Positions 34,859 to 41,899 of a DNA stretch of 64,000 nucleotides are shown here, in pieces. The position numbers were made by a program, and so were the translations under genes. Below the pieces are notes generated by a model, which had not been told where the DNA came from, did no database searches, and worked only from the letters and a program-made list of their open reading frames with translations. The stretch's first letter is position 1, and each line of letters starts with the position of its first letter. Source of the stretch: Desulfitobacterium dehalogenans ATCC 51507 (GTDB lineage: Bacteria > Bacillota > Desulfitobacteriia > Desulfitobacteriales > Desulfitobacteriaceae); NCBI RefSeq assembly GCF_000243155.2, contig NC_018017.1, positions 2,418,001 to 2,482,000 on the forward strand, read 5' to 3'.

Positions 34859-35484
34859 TCAAAAGTATACACATCTTTGTTTATCTATGATAAATCTAGT
34901 CCGACCTTTAGGTATATAGGTCAATAATACCAATATAATCAACATGCTTATCAAAAATATTGGTCCAGGAATATCTAAATTGAAAATCGCAACACTTGAA
35001 TAATAAGTACCATTTTTTCTCCCAACTATCTCATTAATACACGTAGGGATTAATGTGAGCCCAGTAATAAAAATAAATAAAATCATAATAAAAACAAAAA
35101 AATATTCTATAAAAAACACTTCGTTTGTAAATCTTATCCATTGTCACAATTGCGGTATTTTTAATAGAGGGATGATAATCTAAAAAATCAACTAATAGAA
35201 CTTTTTTTAGATTATCAAATTCACTCTTTTCCAATAAGTAATTTACATATGGTGGGTATATAATTATCGTGATAACTATAGTTTTTATAAAAAAAATCCT
35301 TAATATTTACATTTTTATTATTCCTAAAAGCACTATAAAATCTAACTAGAAAATCATCAAAATATTTTTCTTTGTTTTTTTCATACTTTACTTGCTCCTT
35401 ATTGAAGAACGTAATTATAAAACTAATAACACCAGCTATTATCGCACTATATTTCAAGTATGGTTCGATAAAGTCGAAGTTCAT
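34859..35484 (-). pseudogene. AT-rich membrane protein gene with two frameshifts
   Basis: Three overlapping frames form one protein when joined: MNFDFIEPYLKYSAIIAGVI with a first helix, then after a T8 run FFIKTIVITIIIYPPYVNYL and EKSEFDNLKKVLLVDFLDYH, then after a second T run VFFIEYFFVFIMILFIFITG and GPIFLISMLIILVLLTYIPK. At least four membrane helices. The base composition is far richer in A/T than the surroundings, which suggests transfer from elsewhere. Family not recognised. Confidence 0.6.
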
Positions 35485-35606
35485 TGTATCCCCACCTCTT
35501 TCAGCTTACGTAATTCGCCAAAAAGGAAGGATATCCCTGTATCTTTTTGGAATTAATTTAGATATTATTATATAGTCTCCAAAAATTTAATAGAGGTGAA
35601 CTAAGA

Positions 35607-35672
35607 ATGAAATGCTTCCTTGTCTTCATGACTTTTGCTACGCTCGTAGCATTGGCGATCATCCTTCAGTAA
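35607..35672 (+). CDS. 21-residue hydrophobic peptide
   Basis: MKCFLVFMTFATLVALAIILQ, a single hydrophobic helix with one lysine at the N-terminus. TAGAGGTGAACTAAGA provides the ribosome site, and a TGGGGC/GCTCCA hairpin with TTTTTTA lies 60 bases downstream (35734-35760). It is unrelated in sequence to the 30-residue peptides but of the same type. Confidence 0.5.
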   Translation: MKCFLVFMTFATLVALAIILQ

Positions 35673-35902
35673 TGAAGGGGGAAGACGTACCTAAGTACGT
35701 TTTCCTGGAGACAAGAAAGTAAATATAATTTTATGGGGCCTAGAAGGGCTCCATTTTTTATTTGCCTTAATCAATCAACACTCCCCGATTCCTCCTCATC
35801 ATCCGTTCATGAACATCTGAAGGACATCTCACGGACATGCTGAATAGTATAAATTAAAGCACCTCTCATTCTTACGGTAATCTGAATAAAGAGGTGAAGT
35901 AT

Positions 35903-35995
35903 ATGCTCTTAGGCTTCTTAGGTTTTCTTTCACTGCTATCACAAATATTTGTATCTTTGCTGGTGATACTAATCGGCCCCATTGGTGGTCTATAA
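35903..35995 (+). CDS. 30-residue hydrophobic peptide, module copy 3
   Basis: MLLGFLGFLSLLSQIFVSLL followed by VILIGPIGGL, one membrane helix. Same ribosome site (AGAGGTGAAGTAT) and leader as the copy at 32455. The silent and conservative differences between the copies suggest that the peptide is selected for and is not a chance frame. Confidence 0.7.
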   Translation: MLLGFLGFLSLLSQIFVSLLVILIGPIGGL

Positions 35996-36002
35996 CTGTT
36001 TC

Positions 36003-36031
36003 GGCCTAGGTATTTATGCCTAGGCTTTTTT
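36003..36031 (+). terminator. Shared hairpin between peptide and CxxC gene, copy 3
   Basis: GCCTAGG / CCTAGGC with TTTTTTA on the plus strand. The TAG stop of the convergent CxxC gene lies in the right arm, so the two transcripts overlap at their 3' ends. Confidence 0.85.
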
Positions 36032-36202
36032 ATAGATGTATACCCCTATTCCCCCCCTCATCATCCTATCGACCGCCCCGTACCTCCTCTGTTCATCGGC
36101 TAACAACTCCGCCTCATCACGACACTTCTTCCCCGTCCACTGGCGGCAGTTGATACAATTTGCCTTAGCCGCCTTATCTATCAGATCATATAGTCTGCAC
36201 AT
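36020..36202 (-). CDS. CxxC small protein, copy C (intact)
   Basis: Sixty residues, ATG at 36202 behind GGCGGTG: MCRLYDLIDKAAKANCINC, then RQWTGKKCRDEAELLADEQ and a basic-hydrophobic end (RMMRGGIGVYIYKKA). Cysteines form C-x2-C-x7-C. A small zinc-binding or membrane-associated regulator is possible, but nothing is proven. The gene is divergent from the membrane-peptide pair and convergent with the 30-residue peptide gene. Confidence 0.7.
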   Translation of the reverse strand: MCRLYDLIDKAAKANCINCRQWTGKKCRDEAELLADEQRRYGAVDRMMRGGIGVYIYKKA

Positions 36203-36291
36203 TGCATCACCGCCTTGCACACTCCCATATTGTGGCAATTTCTTTAGACAAATCATAAGCTATAGTATCTTCGGGTAAAGGAGGAATTCAA

Positions 36292-36402
36292 ATGGCACTT
36301 GGTTTTGACGGAGGCTGTGAACGCCGTGAAGAGAGATTTGAAGGTATTGCAATCGTAGTTGTAATCATTCTTTTGCTCATTGCTTTGGGCATCGTATTCT
36401 AA
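36292..36402 (+). CDS. 36-residue membrane peptide, module copy 3
   Basis: MALGFDGGCERREERFEG followed by the invariant helix ending LLLIALGIVF; AAAGGAGG upstream. Closest to the copy-1 peptide in its charged ERREER segment. Confidence 0.7.
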   Translation: MALGFDGGCERREERFEGIAIVVVIILLLIALGIVF

Positions 36403-36439
36403 GCCTGATTAAATCAAAGAATTATAAGGAGGTCATATC

Positions 36440-36568
36440 ATGTACGGAATGGGTTCTTTCGGAATGGGAGGCGCATGTTGCCCTGGCGGCGGTATGGGTG
36501 GTTTTGTCGGCGTTGGGATCATAGCTATTGCAATTTTGATTCTTATTGCGTTAGGCGTAATCTTCTAA
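36440..36568 (+). CDS. YjcZ-like glycine-rich membrane peptide, module copy 3
   Basis: Forty-two residues: MYGMGSFGMGGACCPGGGMG, then the invariant helix VGVGIIAIAILILIALGVIF. AAGGAGG upstream; 37 bases after the 36-residue peptide gene. The ACCP cysteine pair is shared with copy 2 and reduced to one cysteine in copy 1. Confidence 0.72.
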   Translation: MYGMGSFGMGGACCPGGGMGGFVGVGIIAIAILILIALGVIF

Positions 36569-36579
36569 ATCGATAAAAG

Positions 36580-36608
36580 AAAGGCCAGGCGAATTGCCCT
36601 GGCCTTTT
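36580..36608 (+). terminator. Module terminator, copy 3
   Basis: Stem AAGGCCAGG / CCTGGCCTT followed by TTTG; same as copies 1 and 2. Confidence 0.9.
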
Positions 36609-36735
36609 TGTTGTCATATGCGGCTAGTATATATTTCACCTAGCCGCTTTAAGTGAAAAAGAGGAAAACTAATACGTTTAGGCTTCTGGCTGGCTAAGCG
36701 GACCTGATATAATCTATGCTTGTCACGAGGACAAA

Positions 36736-37138
36736 GTGACATTTCCCATGAAGATAGGCAATGGAAAAGGACCCCGCGCTTTGGAAGTTAAGACATGGGA
36801 GGAATCTCAGTATATTTTTCAATTCGCGGATTCGATCATTCACCTTATAGGAGTTTTAACACCGTCAGACTTTATGGAACTATTCCCCATAAGCAAAGAA
36901 TTTAAGGGCCACAAATGGGAGTTTAAGGATTATTTTTACACCCGCGATTATATTAGGACTCTTGACCCTGATAAGTAGATAGGCGAGGATGCTCTAGAGT
37001 TCATGTGGGAATATATGAATGATGATATTAACGATTTCAATGTAGAAGTTATGGGCTATGTGAGCGACTTAAGAAGGATGCAAGGTGAGCCTTCTCTAAT
37101 GGATGATTTTGCAAGAATAATGGGAGTTAAGACCTATA
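36736..37138 (+). pseudogene. Phage ORF with in-frame amber stop, fused to integrase remnant
   Basis: GTG at 36736 after GAGG (or ATG at 36748) opens an 80-codon frame (MKIGNGKGPRALEVKTWEES...) that stops at TAG 36976-36978 and continues in the same frame with IGEDALEFMWEYMNDDINDF to about 37138. The N-terminal dozen residues come from the module tail, as the same codons exist after copy 2 and end there at TAG. The family is not recognised. The frame then merges with the integrase sequence, marking a deletion joint. Confidence 0.55.
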
Positions 37139-37640
37139 CAAAGTTCACTAATGATCAAGCCCTAAAATGGACAGATATTGACTTCGAATCCAGGTTAGTG
37201 GACATCTCTAAGTCCTGGCAGTATATTCCGGGCAAGGGTTCCTTCGAAAAACTTACAAAGAATAAGAGCAGTAATCGCAAAGTCCGGCTATCAGCAAGTA
37301 CTATATTCCTACTGCGCCAGCTAAAAGGTGAGCAAGAAAGCAATGCCGAAGAGCGAGGCACAAAGTGGGTAGATAGTGGGGCAGTATTTACGGCTTGGAA
37401 CGGGAAACAGGTTAATGCCGTGTGGGCCTCCTGCTGGTGGAGGGGATGGATCAAAAAAACCGGCCTCCCTATTAAGCATTTCACAGCCTCAGGCACACCT
37501 GTATCAGCCTGTTGATAGCAACCGGTGCAAATCCTTTGGAGGTGGCTAGAATGGTCGGTCATTCCAATGCCGAAATGCTTTGGAGAGTCTATGGCCATGC
37601 TGTCGAAAAAGAGCTTTTTGCCGGAGTCCATTATGAATAA
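37139..37640 (+). pseudogene. Tyrosine recombinase (phage integrase) remnant
   Basis: Only the C-terminal catalytic domain remains. ALKWTDIDFESRLVDISKSW and a TKNKSSNRKVRLS segment are typical of Tn916/phage-type integrases. One base is missing at 37475-37480 (TTCACAGCC where TTCCACAGCC is expected); the other frame then gives SLRHTCISLLIATG and VARMVGHSNAEMLWRVYGH, containing the H-x-x-R, the second histidine and the active-site tyrosine. The N-terminal half with the first arginine is gone. It ends 130 bases from tRNA-Trp, the likely attachment site. Confidence 0.87.
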
Positions 37641-37644
37641 AATA

Positions 37645-37665
37645 ACGGAGCCACAACAGCTCCGT
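37645..37665. terminator. Hairpin after the integrase remnant
   Basis: Stem ACGGAGC / GCTCCGT with a 7-base loop five bases after the integrase stop. A/T-rich on both sides. Confidence 0.6.
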
Positions 37666-37730
37666 CATAAAAAATCGTAAACTCCCCAAATCCTCCCCAA
37701 AAAAATTAAAAGGAAAGAAATTTAAAAATA

Positions 37731-37756
37731 AAAAATCCCTGCAAATTTTGCAGGGA
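37731..37756 (-). terminator. Terminator of tRNA-Trp
   Basis: Ten-base arms TCCCTGCAAA / TTTGCAGGGA with almost no loop; on the minus strand it is followed by TTTTTTATTTTT. It ends transcription 14 bases after the tRNA CCA. Confidence 0.8.
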
Positions 37757-37769
37757 ACGGATTTCGTGT

Positions 37770-37843
37770 TGGCAGGGGATGCAGGAGTTGAACCCACACT
37801 AACGGTTTTGGAGACCGCTGTTCTACCATTAAACTAATCCCCT
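37770..37843 (-). tRNA. tRNA-Trp (CCA anticodon)
   Basis: On the minus strand AGGGGAT...ATCCCCT forms the acceptor stem, AGCGGTCTCCAAAACCGT the anticodon arm with CCA, and GTGGGTTCAACTCC the T arm; CCA is encoded. The 3' end faces the integrase remnant, as expected for integration into a tRNA gene. Tryptophan tRNA is usually single-copy, so the integrated element must have rebuilt its 3' end. Confidence 0.95.
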
Positions 37844-38026
37844 AAGTCACTTTATTAACTGGCGACAAAAGAAATTATACTTGAAGGCAGGAGAAGTGTC
37901 AACCTTAAGTTCCTAAAATATTTAAAAAGAAATGAAAATATATTTTAGAGGAGGAGTTTTTATTACGGACTGCGAAGAATAATGTCTATCCAATCTGTTT
38001 ACTCCTGAATCCTACTGATTAACTTG

Positions 38027-38059
38027 AAAGCTCTCACCGACGCGGTTGAGAGCTTTTTT
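38027..38059 (+). terminator. Hairpin AAAGCTCTCA / TGAGAGCTTT
   Basis: Ten-base stem followed on the plus strand by TTTTTT. The nearest plus-strand gene is the broken integrase. In the minus direction it could end the 41-residue ORF transcript, though the T tract is short. The interval 37844-38078 holds no other feature. Confidence 0.7.
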
Positions 38060-38078
38060 GGCATACCCTTTATAGTCT

Positions 38079-38204
38079 TTATGGCCAGTATAAGTCCTTG
38101 AACCCCTCCATATCTTCGCCAAGAGCATCTCCGCGATGATGCTGCTTTTTGTTGGGTTCCGGTTTTTTCTTAGGGTCCCTGCCCTTTCTCCCGAATAATG
38201 CCAT
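38079..38204 (-). CDS. Small basic hypothetical protein downstream of a sigma-54 regulator
   Basis: Forty-one residues: MALFGRKGRDPKKKPEPNKK, then QHHRGDALGEDMEGFKDLYW. AAAGGAGGGATTTCC gives an ideal ribosome site, the main reason to accept it. It begins 65 bases after the stop codon of the regulator gene and so may share its transcript. No similarity recognised. Frames on the same strand that overlap the hairpin at 38027 were not accepted. Confidence 0.55.
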   Translation of the reverse strand: MALFGRKGRDPKKKPEPNKKQHHRGDALGEDMEGFKDLYWP

Positions 38205-38268
38205 GGAAATCCCTCCTTTATGTATAGGATGAGCAGATTCCTCATAAAGCATACCTTTTACCCTAGAT

Positions 38269-39681
38269 TTAAGCATTATCCTCGAGGGTTTTTAGTTTAT
38301 TGTAGAGGGTGGCCAAGGAGATATTCAGGACACCCGCTGCCCGCTTTTTGCCTTCCACAGAATTACCATAGCGATCTAAAGCCAAGCGGATCATTCTTTT
38401 TTCTAATTCATCAAGAGCCATAGGCTCACGATAGTGAATCTCTTCCGTCTTGTTAACAATATCTACCAGGCTGGCAAAATCTTTAATATTGAGCATATCT
38501 CCTTCCACGGAATCCATCGCCATTTCGATAACTTTTTTCAACTCACGTATATTTCCCGGCCAATGGTAGTCCAATAAAAGTTGCTCTGCCTGAGTCGTTA
38601 TGCCAATTACATGTTTGCCAAGCTTTCGATTGGCTTTATAAATGAAGCTCTGAGCGTAGGTTAAGGCATCTTCTTTATGCATTCTTAAGGGGGGTATTTG
38701 GATTTCAATGCCGTTGAGCAAATGATATAAATCCGCTGAGAATTGTCCTTTCTCCACCATATCTCTTAAATCGCGGTTAGTCGCTGTAATGATTCGAATA
38801 TCCAGCTCAATGGTCTGAGTCCCATCGACGGGTTGGAACTTCTTTTCAAGGAGAATATGAAGCAATTTATCTTGTAAATAGTCATTGAGCAGCCCTATTT
38901 CATCAAGAAACAGGGTTCCTCCGCTGGCACATTCCAATTTTCCCAGCTTGCGCTCGGAAGCCCTGTCCTGGCTCTTTTTCTCGTAGCCCAGTAATTCGAC
39001 TTCCAGAAGACTTTCCGGTATATTAGCGCAATCCACTTTTATAAAGGGTTTATGACTGCGCATACTGCCACTATGAATAGCATGGGCAAAAAGCTCTTTT
39101 CCGGAACCACTTTCACCCATAATGATAATGGGTGAATGGGTCTCTGCAGAGCGACGTGCCTTATTCCGGATAAAAGCAAAATCCGGGTGACTCCCTAAAA
39201 CATCGTCAAAGGTATATGAACTGGATGCCATCTGATCTACTCGGGCTGTAAGGGCCTGAATCATTTGTTTTGACGCTACAATCTCCTCACCGAGCTTAGA
39301 AGCTTCCGTCAGTTGCTGAAAAACTACAAGTGCCGCTTCGATATTCCCCTCAATAACTATAGGATAAGCATTGGCAATAATTTCAATATCACACTCTTCC
39401 ATAATGGACCGATGAGCATATATTGGTTCATGGGTCCTCAGTACTCTTGCCAGTGTTCCTTCAGGTGAGAGTTCGAATATATTCTTGCCGACTCTTTCAT
39501 AAGGGGATATGCCTGTCAAACGGCTGAAATATGGGTTGACATATTGAATAGTACCGTCTTTTCCTGCGACTTCTATGGCTTCTTGAATCGAATTATAGAG
39601 TGCTTTAAGTTCTTCTTCTATCCGTCTACTATCCCTCATCTCCACTCTCTTTAGTTGTTGTACCACAGTTGAGCCCTCCAC
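38269..39681 (-). CDS. Sigma-54-type AAA+ regulator with PAS domain, lacking GAFTGA
   Basis: A 470-residue regulator: PAS domain at about residues 25-130 (DGTIQYVNPYFSRLTGISPY), AAA+ domain with Walker A GESGSGKE near 190 and Walker B GTLFLDEIG near 258, Fis-type helix-turn-helix at the end (GKKRAAGVLNISLATLYNKL). Where sigma-54 activators carry GAFTGA (GYVKGAFTGA in the activator at 20385), this one has GYEKKSQDRASERKLG. Without that loop it should not remodel sigma-54 holoenzyme, so it may act as a repressor or on another target. It lies downstream of the EF-G-like gene, after that gene's terminator. Confidence 0.88.
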   Translation of the reverse strand: MEGSTVVQQLKRVEMRDSRRIEEELKALYNSIQEAIEVAGKDGTIQYVNPYFSRLTGISPYERVGKNIFELSPEGTLARVLRTHEPIYAHRSIMEECDIEIIANAYPIVIEGNIEAALVVFQQLTEASKLGEEIVASKQMIQALTARVDQMASSSYTFDDVLGSHPDFAFIRNKARRSAETHSPIIIMGESGSGKELFAHAIHSGSMRSHKPFIKVDCANIPESLLEVELLGYEKKSQDRASERKLGKLECASGGTLFLDEIGLLNDYLQDKLLHILLEKKFQPVDGTQTIELDIRIITATNRDLRDMVEKGQFSADLYHLLNGIEIQIPPLRMHKEDALTYAQSFIYKANRKLGKHVIGITTQAEQLLLDYHWPGNIRELKKVIEMAMDSVEGDMLNIKDFASLVDIVNKTEEIHYREPMALDELEKRMIRLALDRYGNSVEGKKRAAGVLNISLATLYNKLKTLEDNA

Positions 39682-39789
39682 TCTTTTCCCTCAATTTATA
39701 TAATTTATACAATAATTTGAATATTCAACGCACTTGGTAAATAACCTTCTTAAAATTAGGAATTTTTTATTAATCTTTAGTTCTTATTA

Positions 39790-39827
39790 ATAAAAAAAAG
39801 AAAACAGTCAGGTACACCTGACTGTTG
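39790..39827 (-). terminator. Terminator of the EF-G-like gene
   Basis: Stem AACAGTCAGG / CCTGACTGTT with TACA loop, followed on the minus strand by TTCTTTTTTTTAT. Strong intrinsic terminator. Confidence 0.9.
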
Positions 39828-39841
39828 AGTTAAAATACTCA

Positions 39842-41863
39842 TTAATTTCCCTGAGCTGCTTTAAGCTCACTGATAATTCCTTCACTGATTTTAGTAGGTA
39901 CTTCATCATATTTCAAGAATCGGATATCAAAACTGCCTCGTCCTTGGGTCATGGATTTTAAGTCAATAGCGTAACGCATCATTTCCGATTGGGGCACATG
40001 AGCTTTTATCACTTGGAATTTACCATCGGCCTCCATTCCCAAGACCCTGCCTCGTTTGCCGTTGATGTCACCGATAACATCACCCATATAGGCTTCCGGC
40101 ACCCGGATCTCAACCTCTGAAATCGGCTCCAGCAAAGTGGGTTTCGCCATTTCTGCTCCTTTACGGAAGGCAATAATGGAAGCCAGCTTGAAGGCCATTT
40201 CGGAAGAATCCACACTATGGTATGAGCCATCGGTCAAGGTCACCTTAAATCCGGTGACAGGATATCCGGCCAGCACTCCTTCCACCATAGCTTCACGAAT
40301 TCCCTTTTCTACAGCTGGGAAGTATTGCCTTGGTACAGCGCCCCCGAACACTTCCTCTGCAAATTCAAACTCGCCGTCCATGAGAGGCTCCATGCTTATC
40401 CAGACATGACCATATTGTCCATGTCCGCCACTTTGCTTTTTGTGCTTTCCTTCCACTTTAACAGGCTTTTTAATGGTTTCCCGATAGGGAACCCGAGGGA
40501 TTTTCATCTCTACCCCAACGCCAAATTTCCTTTGCAGCTTCTCCATGAGGATCTCAACATGCATTTCGCCCATACCATAGAGAATCAGTTCTTTAGTCTC
40601 TACATTCTTCTCCACACGCATAGTGGGGTCTTCCTCCACCAATCGAGCGAGAGCACTCCCCAGTTTATCTTCATCTCCCTTGCTTTTGGGGGCGATGGCT
40701 ACAGGCAAACGAGGAACAGGTAAATCGATACCCTCTAAATGCACGGAATTGTCTTTGGAACATAGAGTATCTCCTGTAGCTGCTTCCTGAAGCTTAGCCA
40801 CTACGGCGATATCTCCTGCCGGAACGATTTGAACTGGGTCCTGATTTTTTCCCCGCAGAATAAAGGGAGTACTTATTTTTTCTTCTTTTTCTTTTTGAGC
40901 ATTATACACCATACTGTCCCCTTGGAGCTTTCCTCCATAGACCCTGATAAAACTCATCTTACCGACATAGGGGTCGGCCAGAGTTTTAAAGATAAGGGCA
41001 CTTTTCTCTTCTTTAACTTGGGGAACCGGGGCGTATTGAACAAAGAAGTCAAGCAAATTCCCAATTCCTACATTTTTGAAGGCTGAACCCGCAAGGACCG
41101 GAACGGTTAAATCCTGTTCTAAAGCACTTTTCAAGGCTTGACGAAGGTCGTCATCGCTTAAAGTTTCTCCATCAAGATATTTTGTCAATATATCATCATC
41201 AGCTTCGGCTACCGCCTCAGCTAATATTTCTCGATAGTGTTCGACATCTGCAAGAAGATCTGATGGGATATCTTTAACTGTGTATTTCCCGCTGGCGTTG
41301 TTTTCATAGATATAAGCCTTACGTTCTATGATATCTACGACACCCTGAAATTGATCTTCATGACCTATAGGAAGAGTTAGCGGGGCAAAACGCATATTGG
41401 GGAAGGTTTCTATAAGTTGACTTAAAACTTTTTCAAAATTAGCATTCTCACGCTCTAATTTATTAATAAAAATAACGCGGGGTAACTTCTGCTCTTCCAT
41501 CAAGTCAAGAATAAGCTCAGCTTGTACTTCAAGACCTGATACGCCGCACAGAACAGCAACCCCGCTCTCTGCCACTCTAAGGGCAGACTTAACCTCACCA
41601 AAAAAATCAGAATATCCTGGAGTATCAAGGATATTGATTTTATAGCCCTGCCATTCAACTGGAATAAGACTGGTACTGATCGAAACCTTGTGTTTAATTT
41701 CTTCTGGCAAAGAATCCGACATAGTATTCCCTTCAGACACTTTTCCCATGCGGGTAATCGCGCCTGAGTTAAAGAGACAAGCTTCCGCCAAAGACGTCTT
41801 CCCTGCCCCTCCGTGCCCTACTAGGCAAATGTTGCGTAGATTCATAGTGTCATAGGTCTTCAA
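39842..41863 (-). CDS. Elongation factor G-like GTPase (EF-G paralogue)
   Basis: A 673-residue translational GTPase. G1 is GHGGAGKT (usual AHIDAGKT), G3 is DTPGYSDF (usual DTPGHVDF) and G4 is NKLE (usual NKMD). Domain II, III, the IV-like segment with KKQSGGHGQYGHVWI and domain V follow in normal order. Such paralogues (EF-G-2 of Thermus, Firmicutes EF-G-like proteins) bind GTP but usually do not replace EF-G in translocation. The start is TTG at 41863, 10 bases after GGAGG. It follows the isoaspartyl dipeptidase gene by 36 bases, suggesting co-transcription. Confidence 0.9.
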   Translation of the reverse strand: MKTYDTMNLRNICLVGHGGAGKTSLAEACLFNSGAITRMGKVSEGNTMSDSLPEEIKHKVSISTSLIPVEWQGYKINILDTPGYSDFFGEVKSALRVAESGVAVLCGVSGLEVQAELILDLMEEQKLPRVIFINKLERENANFEKVLSQLIETFPNMRFAPLTLPIGHEDQFQGVVDIIERKAYIYENNASGKYTVKDIPSDLLADVEHYREILAEAVAEADDDILTKYLDGETLSDDDLRQALKSALEQDLTVPVLAGSAFKNVGIGNLLDFFVQYAPVPQVKEEKSALIFKTLADPYVGKMSFIRVYGGKLQGDSMVYNAQKEKEEKISTPFILRGKNQDPVQIVPAGDIAVVAKLQEAATGDTLCSKDNSVHLEGIDLPVPRLPVAIAPKSKGDEDKLGSALARLVEEDPTMRVEKNVETKELILYGMGEMHVEILMEKLQRKFGVGVEMKIPRVPYRETIKKPVKVEGKHKKQSGGHGQYGHVWISMEPLMDGEFEFAEEVFGGAVPRQYFPAVEKGIREAMVEGVLAGYPVTGFKVTLTDGSYHSVDSSEMAFKLASIIAFRKGAEMAKPTLLEPISEVEIRVPEAYMGDVIGDINGKRGRVLGMEADGKFQVIKAHVPQSEMMRYAIDLKSMTQGRGSFDIRFLKYDEVPTKISEGIISELKAAQGN

Positions 41864-41899
41864 GACAAATCAACCTCCTTAAAATGTATTAGAAAAAGT

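Larger units (their letters stand above)
35800..36775. repeat. Microprotein module, copy 3 (most complete)
   Basis: Contains all parts in working order: the ATGAACATCTGAAGGACATC-type leader, the 30-residue peptide gene, shared hairpin, intact CxxC gene (minus), two membrane-peptide genes, the GGCCAGG terminator and the conserved tail. The tail runs directly into the start of a disrupted phage ORF at 36736. Confidence 0.85.

Noticed and set aside
38012-38245. 77-codon frame overlapping the 41-residue ORF
   Set aside because: It runs through a terminator hairpin and lacks a ribosome site, whereas the shorter frame has a perfect one.
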